From Ceratodon purpureus (Eukaryota > Streptophyta > Bryopsida > Pseudoditrichales > Ditrichaceae), in the NCBI GenBank assembly GCA_014871385.1, contig CM026426.1:69453635-69517634 (forward strand): 64,000 bases of DNA, in the 5' to 3' direction. Below, piece by piece: positions 47,160-58,767 of the stretch. The number at the start of each line of letters is the position of its first letter. The first letter of the stretch is position 1. The notes under the pieces were generated by a model. That model saw nothing but the letters and a program-made list of their open reading frames with translations, was not told where the DNA came from and made no database searches. The position numbers and the translations under genes were made by a program.

Positions 47160-47410
47160 CCCATACTTTCCCCCACAAAGCCCCAGCTACCCCCAAGCCC
47201 CTAACCCAAGCCATTACATCAAGCCCCCAACCCCTGAGCTCCAAGCCCCCAAGCCCGCAACCCCCGAGACCCAAGCCCCTAGCCCCAAGCCTCCACACTC
47301 AAGCCCCAAGCCCCCAAGCCCGCAACCCCCAAGACCCAAGCCCCCAGCCCCCACACCCCAGCCCCCACACCCCAGCCCCAAGCCCCAAGCCCCAAGCCCC
47401 CAGCCCCATG
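47160..47410 (-). repeat. G-rich repeat in the right TIR (C-rich on plus strand)
   Basis: The inverted counterpart of the array at 44230-44590, about 110 bp shorter, with AAGCCCC and CAGCCCC units on the plus strand. The length difference indicates expansion or contraction after insertion. Confidence 0.8.
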
Positions 47411-47615
47411 CATACCCGTCCGCATGCATCCCCATGCCATTCTGTCACATGTGACTAATATTAAATTCACAGTGAACAGTTGATTTCTTCCTCTTCGCGG
47501 GCCCCCACCATTGACAAAGGATCGGACGGATTAGATTATTCCCTTGAGATCGACGGCCCCGATCGCCGTAGCCAGTCCTCGATTTCGAGGCTGGCTGGTC
47601 GCGAGGCTGAGATAG

Positions 47616-50336
47616 TGTGATTAATGTGCAATATACGACACAGAGCATGAAACTCCATCTAATTTGACTTCCATCACAATGGATCATCCTCTCGTGAGTC
47701 GACATCATTTAATCGTCGTATATACGGCAATGTAGTTGGATAAATCGGCAGGATTTAATCGTCGTTTACACAACGATACAGTTTTGACCTTACTGGATTA
47801 TAAAGTATTCCACGTATACACAGCGATGTAGTTGGATAAATTTGAAAGTCATGCCCTGGATTGTTATTGGAAGTAGATGCCACTCATTCACCAACGCCCA
47901 TACTCGTTGTAGCATGTCTGCAAGTTAGTGTGTACAGTAACTATTTTACACTATTTTATTTGAAATATTTTGACGTTCGCGTTTGATAAGGAACATGTTC
48001 TGACGAGTATAGGAAAAAGGAAGCACTCACATCCAAGTTAAGATTTGATTATATGAAGCACAAAAAGGTATCAGCTAATTTCATATGTGTTTCTGAACAA
48101 ATGATGTTTTCATTTTAGACAATCTTATTGTTGCTTAACACTACAAATACGTCAGTTTCGAAGTCCATACGTAGACATTTAATCGAAGAAGGATTTACCA
48201 TACATGTGAAAACGATCAATTTAAAACAATCGCATTGTGGATTTGTTTCGGAACTCGCTTAGTTTTTATTGTAGTAGTTAATGACAGAACAATTTTTGTG
48301 GCTGATTGGTTTTAAAGGATGTGACGCAAGTAAAATGTCACACTGTAGAACCTTTGACCCGATGTTATTAATGTCTGAACTTGAGAAATGTTCATTCGGT
48401 GAAATCTTACAACTTCTTCAATCATGACCTGTTGGATTAGGCAGGACCCTAGCATGTAAACTTCCTAGGCTGCCTACACCTACACCAAGTACCATAATAC
48501 GTTTTTATTAAGGTTTGCAAACAATACATCTCTCATGATTAATTTGAGTTACCCTGACGTTATGAGTTTTACAGCAAAGGGAGAGTGGAGATACATGGGG
48601 ACACAATAATGGCTCAATTCAGCTACTTGTCAAATCACCTTGATGTATATCACATAAGAAATAAATATGTCCAAAAAGCGTTTGTGCTGACATGTTTGAG
48701 GGATTAGTGCTTGTAGTGTGAAACATCTTTTCTATCGACTGGAATTAACAGCGAGAGAATTCTATGATTGCATCGGGATGACCTCATTCATAAGGGAACT
48801 GATGTTCCACGATGGCTTAGGGTTTTCCCGTGAACCATGTCAGCTGATAGTTTTCCTACACGCGGAATTAGAAGGAGGCTTTCTCTCGAAAGACACGTGT
48901 TTTTCTCGACGTGAGAGAGTGACTGTTCTCAACGTGTGTATGGCTAGAATGCTAGTAGTTGTGCAAATCATCAGCCTCGTGTAGTTTGATAAGGGTGATG
49001 TCTTGAGATACCTGTAAGACTGTTTTGTTTGTAGGTCATTTGCTTGCGCATCCTATGTTGTTGCAGAAGTAATGTAGTCAAAAGCCGTTGTTTATTCTGT
49101 GCAATAATTGTGCTTTATCTGGCTAGGTTCTGTAAGTATGATATATGTTTGAGTTGGTGGATGTTGTCTGAACTCGCTCGATCACCATGCTTGTCTTGTT
49201 AACATAAAAACCTCATGGTCTCGTATCTTATTTCAGCTAGTATACAAGAAAACAATGTCGAGATGTGATGTTGAAGCTTTAATATACTAATATACCAAAG
49301 ACACACGCAGGAACTTCTCGGGAGGTGTCGATCGTCACAACATACAGCTTCAATACAGGCATCCGTGTGGATACGCAGTCCAAGTGATATTGTTAAAGTT
49401 TGGACAGGTGAATTAAAGTGAATTTTTTTGTTGCCGTGGCCCTACTCTGTTTTTGAACGACTCTGGAATGTGGTATTTAGGTTCAGCTGGATTGAGGTTG
49501 TTGTTAGTAGAGGAGTTCATTCACCCTTTCGAAGTCTAAACATGTTGCTCTTTCAAGGAAGTTAGTACTGTGCGGGAAATACCTATACAAATTTTTATTG
49601 GCATCATGCTTCACGGAGAATCGCTATTGGATTACACGATTGAAAAGGTGGCACCTGTACATAATATCTTGTGATATTAATACTAGAAAACAAGCAATGG
49701 TAACCGAGATTATTCTCGAAAACAATAACACAATTGAAGTGTCCACCACAGGATGCGGTACGGCTTGGACAACGTGAGTGATAGCTCAGAAGGTACGCGA
49801 TACAACTGACTTTTGCAGTATTGCTGATGACTACCGATGGATTTATAGGTTTGTACAGTAAGAGCTACAATTGTTCTGTAGAGAAATGTAATTTTATAGC
49901 TTCTTCAATAGCTACGTACGCACATCAGCACACTTCAGTTTGTTAAGAGCGTGACATCTCTTTAAGTTGCTGTTTCTTTTCGAATTGATTTGGGGTAAAA
50001 ACAAATAGACGTGAATATACTATGAGACACTAGCATGTTTATCGTATATTTCTCATTCTGTTTGTATTGATGTCCTCTAAAATATTCTGAGTATCTGTTG
50101 TAGAAACCAATGCCGATTGGGAGGGATATAGATCCGGAGGCACACAAACAGAACCAACGAGATATTTGGCTTCGACAGGTACTTCAGTCTGGTCTGTTGA
50201 ATTGTGGTTCATACGATGGCATTGTAGATCATATAGTGGCATTATAGATTACGGTGATTATATTGTTTTTGATGCTTGGAAAGATAGATTAGTATCAGAG
50301 TGTTGAACTAACGATGAACATTATTATTCAGGGCAA
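47616..50336. other. Long non-coding stretch
   Basis: No gene is supported. The phrase ATGTAGTTGGATAAAT occurs near 47731 and again near 47831. A few short ORFs (e.g. 48718-48984) lack coding character or recognisable motifs. Confidence 0.4.
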
Positions 50337-51281
50337 ATGAGAGTCAATGGGGTAAATGTTGTTGCCGTTGGATCAGCTTCATAGAACCCCGACTCGCCTG
50401 ATACAAATATAAGTTCGGGAGTCAGAGAAGGGCATGATTTGACAAAATTTTCTGGTGAAGATACACATGACGACAGGAAAGGAGCGGTATATGGAAAGTC
50501 GGGTGATAGTGCCGAAGGTCGATATATTCCTCTACACCCATTCGAAGACCCTGGAGAATCTGAGGAATTCACGGAGCTCATACAATTGGATTTGCACGAA
50601 GAGGACGTGTCCAACGAAGACAAGGACGACATAACCGCAAGCAATGTCAACCCTTTCAGCTACAGTGGTCCCTCGATAACGACACACTCCTTCACTGGCT
50701 CGGAAGAGATAACGAGTAAGATGACTTTGCAAGAGGAAGAGGCCAATGTTACCGGGGGCTCTTTGGAGATAGTTGCAAGGATGGAGGTGACCGAGTTAGT
50801 TGTTCATAGTGATGACGACCTTGAAGACGCAGACATATATGAGAGGCCCAAACTGGCAAAAACGATTATGACACTGCAACTGCCAAATGTTGCAAACTCC
50901 AAAGTAATGGACACAAGTGGATCGTCTAAGGCATCGCATAGCCTGAGTGAGACCTGTAAGAAAAATGATGTGCGGAAAGGCAGGGATCCTCCATCATTCA
51001 CTCCATTACAAGAATAGGAGTACGTTAATGGTTTCCCCGTTGACGAGGTAGAAGACGTCAAGAAATGGGCTGCAGAGGTAGGACTTTCAAGAGTGGAACG
51101 TGAGGTTGGGAACAACAGGAAGAAACTAAAATCCTCTGTTAATGATCTTCCTACAAAGTATGGAAGCAACTTTGTAACAGACGAGGATGCTGCAATGACC
51201 GTTGAAGATGATAGCACGGATGGCGGTGAGAATCCAACCGACAACGAGCAGCGCGAATATGGTGTCGGCATTATAATCTGA
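50337..51281 (+). pseudogene. Acidic Ser/Asp/Glu-rich protein, two in-frame TAG
   Basis: The exon begins after a TTATTCAG acceptor near 50330. The frame from the ATG at 50337 meets TAG at 50382 and at 51015 and ends in TGA after 51278. Between and beyond the TAG codons composition stays the same: acidic, Ser/Thr-rich and disordered (DLHEEDVSNEDKDD, VHSDDDLEDAD), with a basic C-terminal island (NNRKKLKSS). In character it resembles the acidic part of the 10.3-11.4 kb gene, but I see no alignable motif. It is probably a decayed gene of a mobile element. Confidence 0.45.
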
Positions 51282-52406
51282 GGATACTAGGTAGTTTTGT
51301 GGGGTTTGTACTAGACTCTATGGGAGGGAATGAGGAGCTCTACAGACGATGAAACTTGTGTCTGTTTGTTCTACAATTTGGAGTTATCAGCTGTCTACTT
51401 GAGTTGATGACTGAATGTGGACAGGGACCGAAAGTATTGTGAATGTACAAAGTTTTACGTGTTGTTTAAACTGTATTGACTTGTGTCTATTGCTTTATGG
51501 TATAAAATGAAAATTTGAGATATCATCAGTGATCGAGGGTCCTCACAGAGCAGTCAAGGTAAGTTTTATGAATTGTGAATTTGGGAGCTTGATAGTGTTA
51601 AAGTTATTGTACCAGACAAATCTTATCGATAATGTTATTGTGTTACTGACCACCCAAATGGCTGGATTTTAAAAGAAGGTAGTTCTTGATATACAGATGC
51701 ACTACTTTTAATTTGCATTTGTAAATTAGTAAAGCCTTGTCATTTAATGTAAAACTCTGGGTTCTACGTATTCTACAAGTGCAGGCTATTTTGTTTATTT
51801 GATATACTATTTTGGCATGTTGCTTCCTTAACAATAACAGGCAAGACAGTGAAAGAAACGAAATGGCTACAATTGGAGTTTAAACAGATTTATACATTTA
51901 CTAATCAATGAACAGAGAAGAATAAATGATGATGCAACAAGAAGCTGTGAAGTTAAAAGGCTTTCTCTCAAGGCATCCAGGTAATGACATTGATCATCGT
52001 CTTTTGTGTTAAAACTGTTGCTTGAGAAATGCGTGAATGAGAATGATATTTCAACTCTTGAGAATCCTTATAGAAACGCGTGATTATTTCACCAAGCCAT
52101 AGAAAGTATTCAGTAGAAGTTGATGTAATTTAGCTTAGACGAAGAGGATTGTAATGATTAGCTGACAAGTGGGCAAGACACGCGTGTAAGGTTGTAGGAC
52201 GACATGGGCTTTTACAGTGTAAACTCCCAGTCTACTTAGTGAGGAAGAGAATGCGAGTACTTTCTTTTTTGTCAAGCACACCATGCACAAATCATTGTTA
52301 TCGCCATTCTAGTAATGAACTCACTACATTATCAATAAGAAGATGATGGACTCAACCTGAATATGGTTGTAGACACAAGAGTTTGAGCGATGGAGAAACT
52401 AGTTGA

Positions 52407-52865
52407 GTGCGTGAGGAAGCTCGAAAATGCAGAGATTACGACTTATATTATGAGACTTTAATTGTCAAACCTCAAGAGCGAGCTGGAGTTATAGATGTCC
52501 GAACTTTGCGTTTCGCTTTGAGAAGTGCTCAGACTGTATACGAGTCGGAGTTGGATGTTTTGGCAAGCCTACTCCAAATGTTCACCCCCGCGCATTTCAG
52601 AATGGGAGGGGTTGATGTTGACAGGACCATGGGGCGACAACTCCATGACGTCATGAATGCAAGGGCTGAGAAAGAGGGGGCATATGACCGATGGTGGCGT
52701 GGATCAAAACGAGCAAAAGACTTAGAGAACTTGATAAAGAAAGCAGAAGAAGAGCTTGCAAACCTTGAGGCAGTTGAGTAGTTGATTAGGGAGAATTTAC
52801 ATGCGCCAGTCATGGAGATGGCTCACATATGGACTAGATCTAAGCTACAAGCCAACATCGTTTGA
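52407..52865 (+). pseudogene. Small coiled-coil protein, one in-frame TAG
   Basis: 124 codons to a TAG at 52779-52781; the helical pattern then continues in the same frame (LIRENLHAPVMEM) to a TGA pair at 52863. The middle has an unrecognised folded-looking stretch (DVLASLLQMFTPAHFRMGG). The C-terminal half is a coiled coil (AKDLENLIKKAEEELANLEAVE). No proper ATG opens the frame (GTG at 52407), so an upstream exon is likely. It may correspond to the coiled-coil segment of the 7.7 kb family, but without a following zinc module I cannot show it. Confidence 0.4.
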
Positions 52866-53707
52866 TGAGAGAACTGTTAGGCACACAATTCCTTGTGTAT
52901 TGCCTGTTTTTTATGAATGTCTGCTATTTGATCGACAGAGTACAAGTTCAAAAACTCTTTGCGGAAATCGCATAAGAGATGATAGAGTTATGGCAGATTA
53001 TATCAATGTGGATCCAAAGTGGTTATTTGGGTTAACAAATTCCATTTGCTGATTGACTAACGTTGACAGATGTGTCAAAAAAGAACGTGGATTGCGCCAG
53101 GGATTTTCCATTCTTTTTGGACGTGGCTTGATTGAGTAGTTTTCATGTGATTGTTCAAGGATTACTGAATTATCTTTTCAGGGTAGGAGGTAATTATTAC
53201 AGGATCAATCATGATGGAATCATTTTGCAGACCCAACTTGAGCGAGAAGTGACTAACATGACTTCGAAGTTGGCTAGTACGTCTCATAATCATTACCTGT
53301 GGAATATGATGGGATTGAATTAGACTTGATAATCTGCCACAGTATTGGCAAAGTGGGAATTTTTCATCATGACCCTCGAGTGCTCAAGGGGTTTTTAGCA
53401 ATGTCAGTTTCAATCTCGAAACAAACATACGAGGTATGATGACAATTTGGAAATCCGACATTGTCACAGTAGCGCCAACTTTTAGGCAGGTACATATTCT
53501 CAACACACATCTCCTATATAAATCCGAGTGCATTTCATCTCTCCCATTGTCCTTGCTCCCTCCGAATAGCAGTCGTTGCTTGCTCACAATTATTGCGTCT
53601 TGTAATGCTCCTCTTTACTCCAATACTTTTCACTGTTCTTAACATTGGTGTTCTTTCTGATTCTTGTACGCAAGTTCTAATAATTTGTCGTTCCACTTGT
53701 GTGCAGG

Positions 53708-54219
53708 ATGGCTTCATGGGAGACAGTGGTTCGAGACGGGGTCCTGAGAGAACTCCTGCGGCAACTAACAGTTGGTCCGAACTCGTGGGATGGAATGGAC
53801 CTACCAGATGGAGCACAGTATCCACTACAATTATGCACCTTTATGAACATAGAGAATGTTTGAATCGCAAACCCCATGTGGAGGGCTATAATTGATGCAA
53901 GTCCTGAATTTGCCGCGTTGAGGCTCGCACGATTCGACTATGCAAACGAGCCCGCGCCATTATAGGAGACGTACGAAGAGTTCGAGCTTCACGCGTTCTT
54001 TCGAAATTGGGCTTGTCTCGGGACTTCGTGGAGGTTGGCGACACCACTCACTTCTTGCCGCCTGCGTCTTGCGCCGATTGGATGTCCCACATGCGCGGAA
54101 TTAGATACGCTGCGGATTGCACTCGGAAATCCAATAAACACAATCATCGAAGTTGCAGATGGCGCTACTGTATTGCCTGCCGCCGACATATGGGTCACAC
54201 CATACCATCGTGCATAGTA
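53708..54219 (+). pseudogene. Unrecognised ~170-codon gene, TGA and TAG in frame
   Basis: The frame from the ATG at 53708 (MASWETVVRDGVLRELLRQL) has strong coding character and is interrupted by TGA 53861 and TAG 53963. It ends at CATCGTGCATAGTAAGTAG, which contains a good GTAAGT donor, so a further exon probably followed. C-terminal features are LRLAPIGCPTCAELDTLRI and IIEVADGATVLP..DIWVTPY. The last part loosely parallels the end of the 59.6 kb protein (DG...D..W.VYP). Function unknown. Confidence 0.45.
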
Positions 54220-56004
54220 AGTAGATTCTAACATTTTTACGATTTCAAACATCTCCTTTACAGCTGATTCAAATTGTCCATTCGATTGTATCCAAAAACC
54301 TGACAATGTGTCCTCGCATAAATCTATCCAGAGGCTCCGTCAGTGAGAGGATATCAAGTGTAGGTGTCTTCAACGAACTCGTAAGCACGATGCTGCTCGC
54401 AGCTTCGAAAGTTCTAGAGTTCCTTGGGAAGAGTAGTATTTGTTAGACATACCACACAAGACAAAGCACATGTTCATAGTGATGTCTATTTAAACAATTT
54501 CGGTAGTTGCGGAGTCAGCAGTATGAAACACGTTCCGCAGTTTGATTTGTGTTTATTTTCTTGATGTTTTTTTTTTTTTTTTTTTTTTTTTTTTTGTTTC
54601 TCTACATGCGTAATGAACAGTGTGGTTAAATTTCTTGATACTATATCTCCACTCTATGCCGCCGTTTTTTGAACTTGTGGAAGTCGATGTTTGTATGTTT
54701 TGTATGCAGAGTTATCCAGGTTCAGTGTATAAATTTTAGATTACAGATGACAGTCGACATCTGTAGAATTACATAACACAAGTTTTTTTAAATTTGTGTT
54801 CTTACACTAAATGGTCGAACAAGTGAGGAGTATGGTGGTGGAAGACTAGGTATTGAGCGACAGAATTCGCTTCTTGGTAATTGTATTTTCAAATTACAAC
54901 AAGAGGCCGTGTAAGAGTTCTTCAAGTTGTAATTGTACGCGGGTGCACAGACAGTGATACTCATCAGTTGTTGTAACTCGTAGTTCAATCTGGACAAGTT
55001 CTTCAAGTTTCTATTTGTATTGATTCGTTTACATTATATACTAAGATTCGGCAATTTGTTTGTTTACAAAGAACAATTTCAAGATTTCGTGTGCTGATTT
55101 TTTAAACATATGCTATATGTTGGAACTAACCTTATACAGATTGAAGGAGATCTAAAATTATTGTTCAGAAATTGAAATTCATGTTTTGGATTTATGTCTC
55201 CTCTCACTAATGTTTGCTGTGTTGTAGTTCTTTTTTACTGAAGGAGCGTGAAGCTGCAGAACCGTCATTTACAAAGTAGATTCCGCCAAGAAATTTGGAG
55301 TTTAAATGTATCGTTAAATATGCATTTCAAAGATCAAGTAAGCATTGACACGCATTCCTGTACAATTCGAGCATCTCACTTTGTAACCCATACTCTTAAA
55401 GTGGTCGTGAGCATAGATTTTTCTATGAATGTCTTATAGACGATCTGCAGTCTTTAATTGCAACTGTGACTACTTAGCTTTTTCATAAAAAACACTCACA
55501 GTGTGACAGTCACATAACTCTATACGCAAAAAGAAAGATGTACCTTTATAAGTCCATGGGAGTGCATGCATTTTTTTGACACTTAGGTGTCTGAGTTAAC
55601 GGTGTTCATTAGATGCGTGCAATCTTAGTCTCATTAGTTATACTTTGAGGGTACTTGTGTTGTAATATCATTAGCACTGGGATTGGGATACATTTTGCTT
55701 ACACATCTGGTTTTTCACAACTATTTTGTAGTGAAATATCAACAAAGGCGACAAACATGTTTTTAACCCAATGAGTAAATTAGCGCATAAAATCCTTGTC
55801 AAAAACGGTAAGTTCTGTCCTAGACCGCAAGTATGACCTCCATTTCATTTTTTTTTAATGCATCGTATGCAAGCAATTGCTTTCATTATGCTTGTGGTGT
55901 GTGTCTGGTGTTTTGAGTTCAGAATCATTTTTTCTCGGCACATAGGTCAAATGGAGATATGATGGACTGCGTCTGTTCATGTGATTGTCTTAGATTGAGC
56001 AGAT
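54220..56004. other. Non-coding stretch with a T29 run
   Basis: T29 lies at 54567-54595. No supported gene elsewhere in the stretch. Confidence 0.5.
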
Positions 56005-56715
56005 ATGGACAAGCTGAAGAAGTCTGTGAGGAAAATTCCCAAAAACAAAAGAGAAAGTGAGGACAGAGGGGACGAGAAGAAGCTGCAACAGGAGGAGGAA
56101 AAAGGCAGTCCCGCAGATGAAGCTGCTCATTCGGAAGGAGGTCAGCCTTCACGCATAGTCACAGAGAAGGAAGACCCTCTAGGGCCAATATGGGGTCCGA
56201 TAAGACCGGACAATATGAACCCAGGGAGAGGGCCAGCAGAGCAGGCATACTTGCGGGCTATCTTCGATGACGACCGGGAGTACAGGCTCAGACGGGACGA
56301 GGGTGAAGTGTGGTATCCAATGCTTAAAAAGTATGAAGAGTATTGTGCCATAGCCGATGCAGATCCATCTTTTTATGGCTACAAGCTGGAGTACCATGAG
56401 TTCAGGTGTCAGCGCGCAATCACCGAAGAGGTGTTTGGCCTCGATGAAAGTCTGGACTCCATTTGGGGTGAGGCAATAAATTCGCCCTGGCCTAAAAATA
56501 TTCAAATGCGTGAGTGGAGGCTTCGTGCTAACCGATTTCTAGAAGTCCAAAGAATGAAAAAGAGTAATTTGAAATCTGAGTCGCATACAGATACTCTGGA
56601 TCACGAGGAGAATGTGATTTCACTTGGAGATGGCAAGGAAGAAAAAGCAGTTTCACTCTCAAACGACATCGGTGGGGGAGATATGGAGGATCATACAATA
56701 CAGCGAACTAAGTAA
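56005..56715 (+). CDS. Unrecognised 236-aa protein
   Basis: The frame is intact from the ATG at 56005. Residues 1-65 are charged and disordered (KKSVRKIPKNKRES, KKLQQEEEKG). Residues 66-185 look folded and aromatic-rich: LGPIWGPIRPDN, EVWYPMLKKYEEYCAIADADP, EYHEFRCQRAITEEVFG, REWRLRANRFLEV. The tail is acidic. The stop TAA overlaps a GTAAGC donor (ACTAA|GTAAGC), so the exon may splice onward to an unseen exon. I do not recognise the family. Neighbours are decayed genes, so it may belong to the same mobile-element debris, though it carries no in-frame stop. Confidence 0.5.
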   Translation: MDKLKKSVRKIPKNKRESEDRGDEKKLQQEEEKGSPADEAAHSEGGQPSRIVTEKEDPLGPIWGPIRPDNMNPGRGPAEQAYLRAIFDDDREYRLRRDEGEVWYPMLKKYEEYCAIADADPSFYGYKLEYHEFRCQRAITEEVFGLDESLDSIWGEAINSPWPKNIQMREWRLRANRFLEVQRMKKSNLKSESHTDTLDHEENVISLGDGKEEKAVSLSNDIGGGDMEDHTIQRTK

Positions 56716-56959
56716 GCATGTCATTCCCATTTCAATTCTGTGTGACGAACTCATTTCTCCTCGCTGTGCACTAATTCTACCCTTCGCTGAAACTGTCTCG
56801 ATGTTGTTTTCATAATAGTTCCCAGAGCATGGTCTATCATCACTATATTCATCAATCAGAACAAGTATGTAGTATGTTGACGAGTATTAAATGTGTATGA
56901 ATTCAGCACAGAGTTCATTGTTTAAGCAGACTATTCTAATCCGAATGCAATCGTGTATT

Positions 56960-57768
56960 AACTATGTGAAACAGAGACGTTACAATCAAGAACCTTTTAA
57001 GGAGGAGATGAGTGAGCGTTGCTGTTAGCCTAGGTAGTGATGGAGTATTCTGAGACCAATACGTAGAATACCAGGGAGAGGAAAACAGCATCTTACGAGG
57101 CTGCCGGAAGGGAAAGGGTTTGGTATAGATGACAAGGGGGATAACTAACCAAGAATACCAAGGAGGCTCAAGTCCAGGGTGATGGTTACGCTTCGTTACC
57201 CTAGGAAGTCAATCGACTGCCGAGACGTATAAGCGTCTGGGTGGTGCCAAGGAGTGCTTGGGGCCCAAGACAGAAGACAGGAGGGAAAGACTAGCTAAAC
57301 ACCGTGCAGTAACGCCAAGAGAAAGAACACACAGCGAGTGAAGCAAGCATTCGATAGACAAAGCATAAGGCAAGACAAGGGATGGCCGAAACATAGAGTA
57401 TAGGTTTATTGCGTATGAGTGATGGTGTGGAGTCTTAACAAGTATAGAGTCTAGAGGGCCGAGAGAGAGAAGATGATCCCTAGTAGAAAATGCCCTGCTG
57501 TCCTTGGTAGTCTGAGCGTACTGTTCTAAGAGACTAACTTGGAGGTCATGGAAAAACTAGAGATCCTGACTGCTATGCGGCTTCTAATTCTTATACTCTC
57601 CTAACCATGCTATTCCTGGTTGTACTGTAAGTCTAACTCCCTGTTTGCTACGGTGCTGCTTGTTAACATCCTGTTTGTCATGTGGCATCTTCACTCCTGA
57701 TCTTGCTATGCTATACTGGTTGTCCTTGCTTTGTTCGCCATGGAGCCCGTGCCTTTGGACGGGTAACA
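56960..57768 (-). repeat. LTR-like sequence (minus strand), tentative
   Basis: On the minus strand a purine-rich AAGAGGCAAAA precedes TGTTACCC at about 57768, as a polypurine tract precedes a 3' LTR. An AATAAA signal (in CGCAATAAACC) follows about 365 bp on. The left edge near 56960 is a guess. No second LTR is visible upstream of the 57.8-58.8 kb ORF, so a complete retrotransposon cannot be shown. Confidence 0.3.
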
Positions 57769-57813
57769 TTTTGCCTCTTGTTGTAGAGTGCAAACTGTCC
57801 TTGGTTTGCTTGG

Positions 57814-58767
57814 CTAATTCTTGGATCTGCGCCTTGCAGGTCTACGATCGGGGCGAGTTGCTTCACGGGGTACTTGGGCATGTCGTCTTGGAGGGTCTTG
57901 ATTGCCGAAGATCATGGCTATGGCGGCCGCGACACCCCGATGCAGCAAGTTATGCCTGGTCCTGGATGTACGGGCATGTTGGTAAATGTCAAACACTATT
58001 TTTTTCAAGAGTTTATTACACGCTGGGCACTCAACATTGTCTGCTTCAGGGTTAGAATATCTATTAGCCAAATCAGGGTGAGCAGCAAAGTAATCTTTGA
58101 CTGCAGTGATGGCTACTTCCGAATTTTCCTCTGTGTCACTATCCTTGCTACCGTCTCCCTCCATCTCATATTCCTCTTCCAATTTTTGCACGGCAATTTT
58201 ATGGTCGCTGAAAGATCTGGGTTGAGCGGGTACCGGTGGAATGGATTGACTTGGAGCCTCATGGTCAATTGGAGTCGGCAGCCTGGAGGAACTTGGAGCG
58301 GGTACTGACAGGGGCGATGCTTGAGGTGTGTCTTCTGTGTTGGTGGGGACATCGGGGATGTGTACGTGGTTGGGCTCCTCGAAGCTAACTGTGGCATGGA
58401 TCGCAGGGGCTTGGTGTATGGTGATGGCCGTGGAAGCAACCACGTTGGATGTGTTGTCTGGTTGTGGCTCCACGGTTTCCATGGCTTCAAGGGACATGAC
58501 ATCCAGATCCATGTCCCAGGTCGGCTCTGACTGTTCGAGATCCAAATCCACCATGGCATTGTCAATGCAAGTATCAAGGAAATCTTGAGCGGGTTCTGCT
58601 GATGCTGGTGGAGTCTCCCACAACATGCGGTGGGCATGGGTGGCGATAAGTTTGGCAGCACTCTGCACCCAATTCAACTTGTTTACTTCGAAATTAATCC
58701 TGGCGTTTTCAGTCTCTATGCGTGCTTGCTAAAGACGGGCGAGCTCCTCGGTAGTCCTTGGTTCCAT
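57814..58767 (-). pseudogene. Gag-like or XS-zinc-finger-like protein, one in-frame TAG
   Basis: The frame from the ATG at 58767 has a TAG at codon 13 (58731-58729) and is then open for 305 codons. Residues 1-45 are helical. The middle (about 60-205) is Pro/Ser/Thr-rich and acidic, probably disordered. Residues about 240-280 hold ECPACNKLLKKIVFDIYQHA...RHNLLHRGVAAAI, a C-x2-C followed by H...H, loosely like the zf-XS finger of plant SGS3-type proteins. The tail is Arg-rich (RRPARRRSKN). The position just upstream of the LTR-like stretch on the same strand suggests a gag-type role, but a host-derived gene is equally possible. Confidence 0.4.

Larger units (their letters stand above)
44063..47606. 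mobile_element. Mutator-like element (MULE), 3544 bp, long TIRs and 9-bp target duplication
   Basis: The left arm 44063-44940 and the right arm 46827-47606 are inverted copies of each other, starting CCTCG and ending CGAGG. The element is flanked by the identical 9-mer CTGAGATAG at 44054-44062 and 47607-47615. Very long TIRs and a 9-bp target-site duplication are the hallmarks of Mutator-like elements. The arms differ in length (878 and 780 bp), mainly through the G-rich repeat. Inside is one small ORF, split by a nested element; no MULE transposase is present, so the element is non-autonomous. The near-identity of the arms and the exact duplication suggest a fairly recent insertion. Confidence 0.85.

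Noticed and set aside
48718-48984. 88-aa ORF in the 47.6-50.3 kb gap
   Set aside because: No start context, splice support, motif or coding-type composition.
1701-58731. UAG/UAA reassigned to glutamine in this organism
   Set aside because: TGA also interrupts frames (2421, 14959, 53861). The TAG at 23710 replaces a conserved Trp. The intact SET gene ends in TAG just after its post-SET domain, and the sequence after the transposase stop at 13940 loses coding character. The intact methyltransferase and acidic genes carry no internal TAG. Decay explains the data better.
56960-58767. Complete LTR retrotransposon
   Set aside because: Only one LTR-like stretch and a gag-like ORF are visible; no protease, reverse transcriptase, integrase or second LTR.
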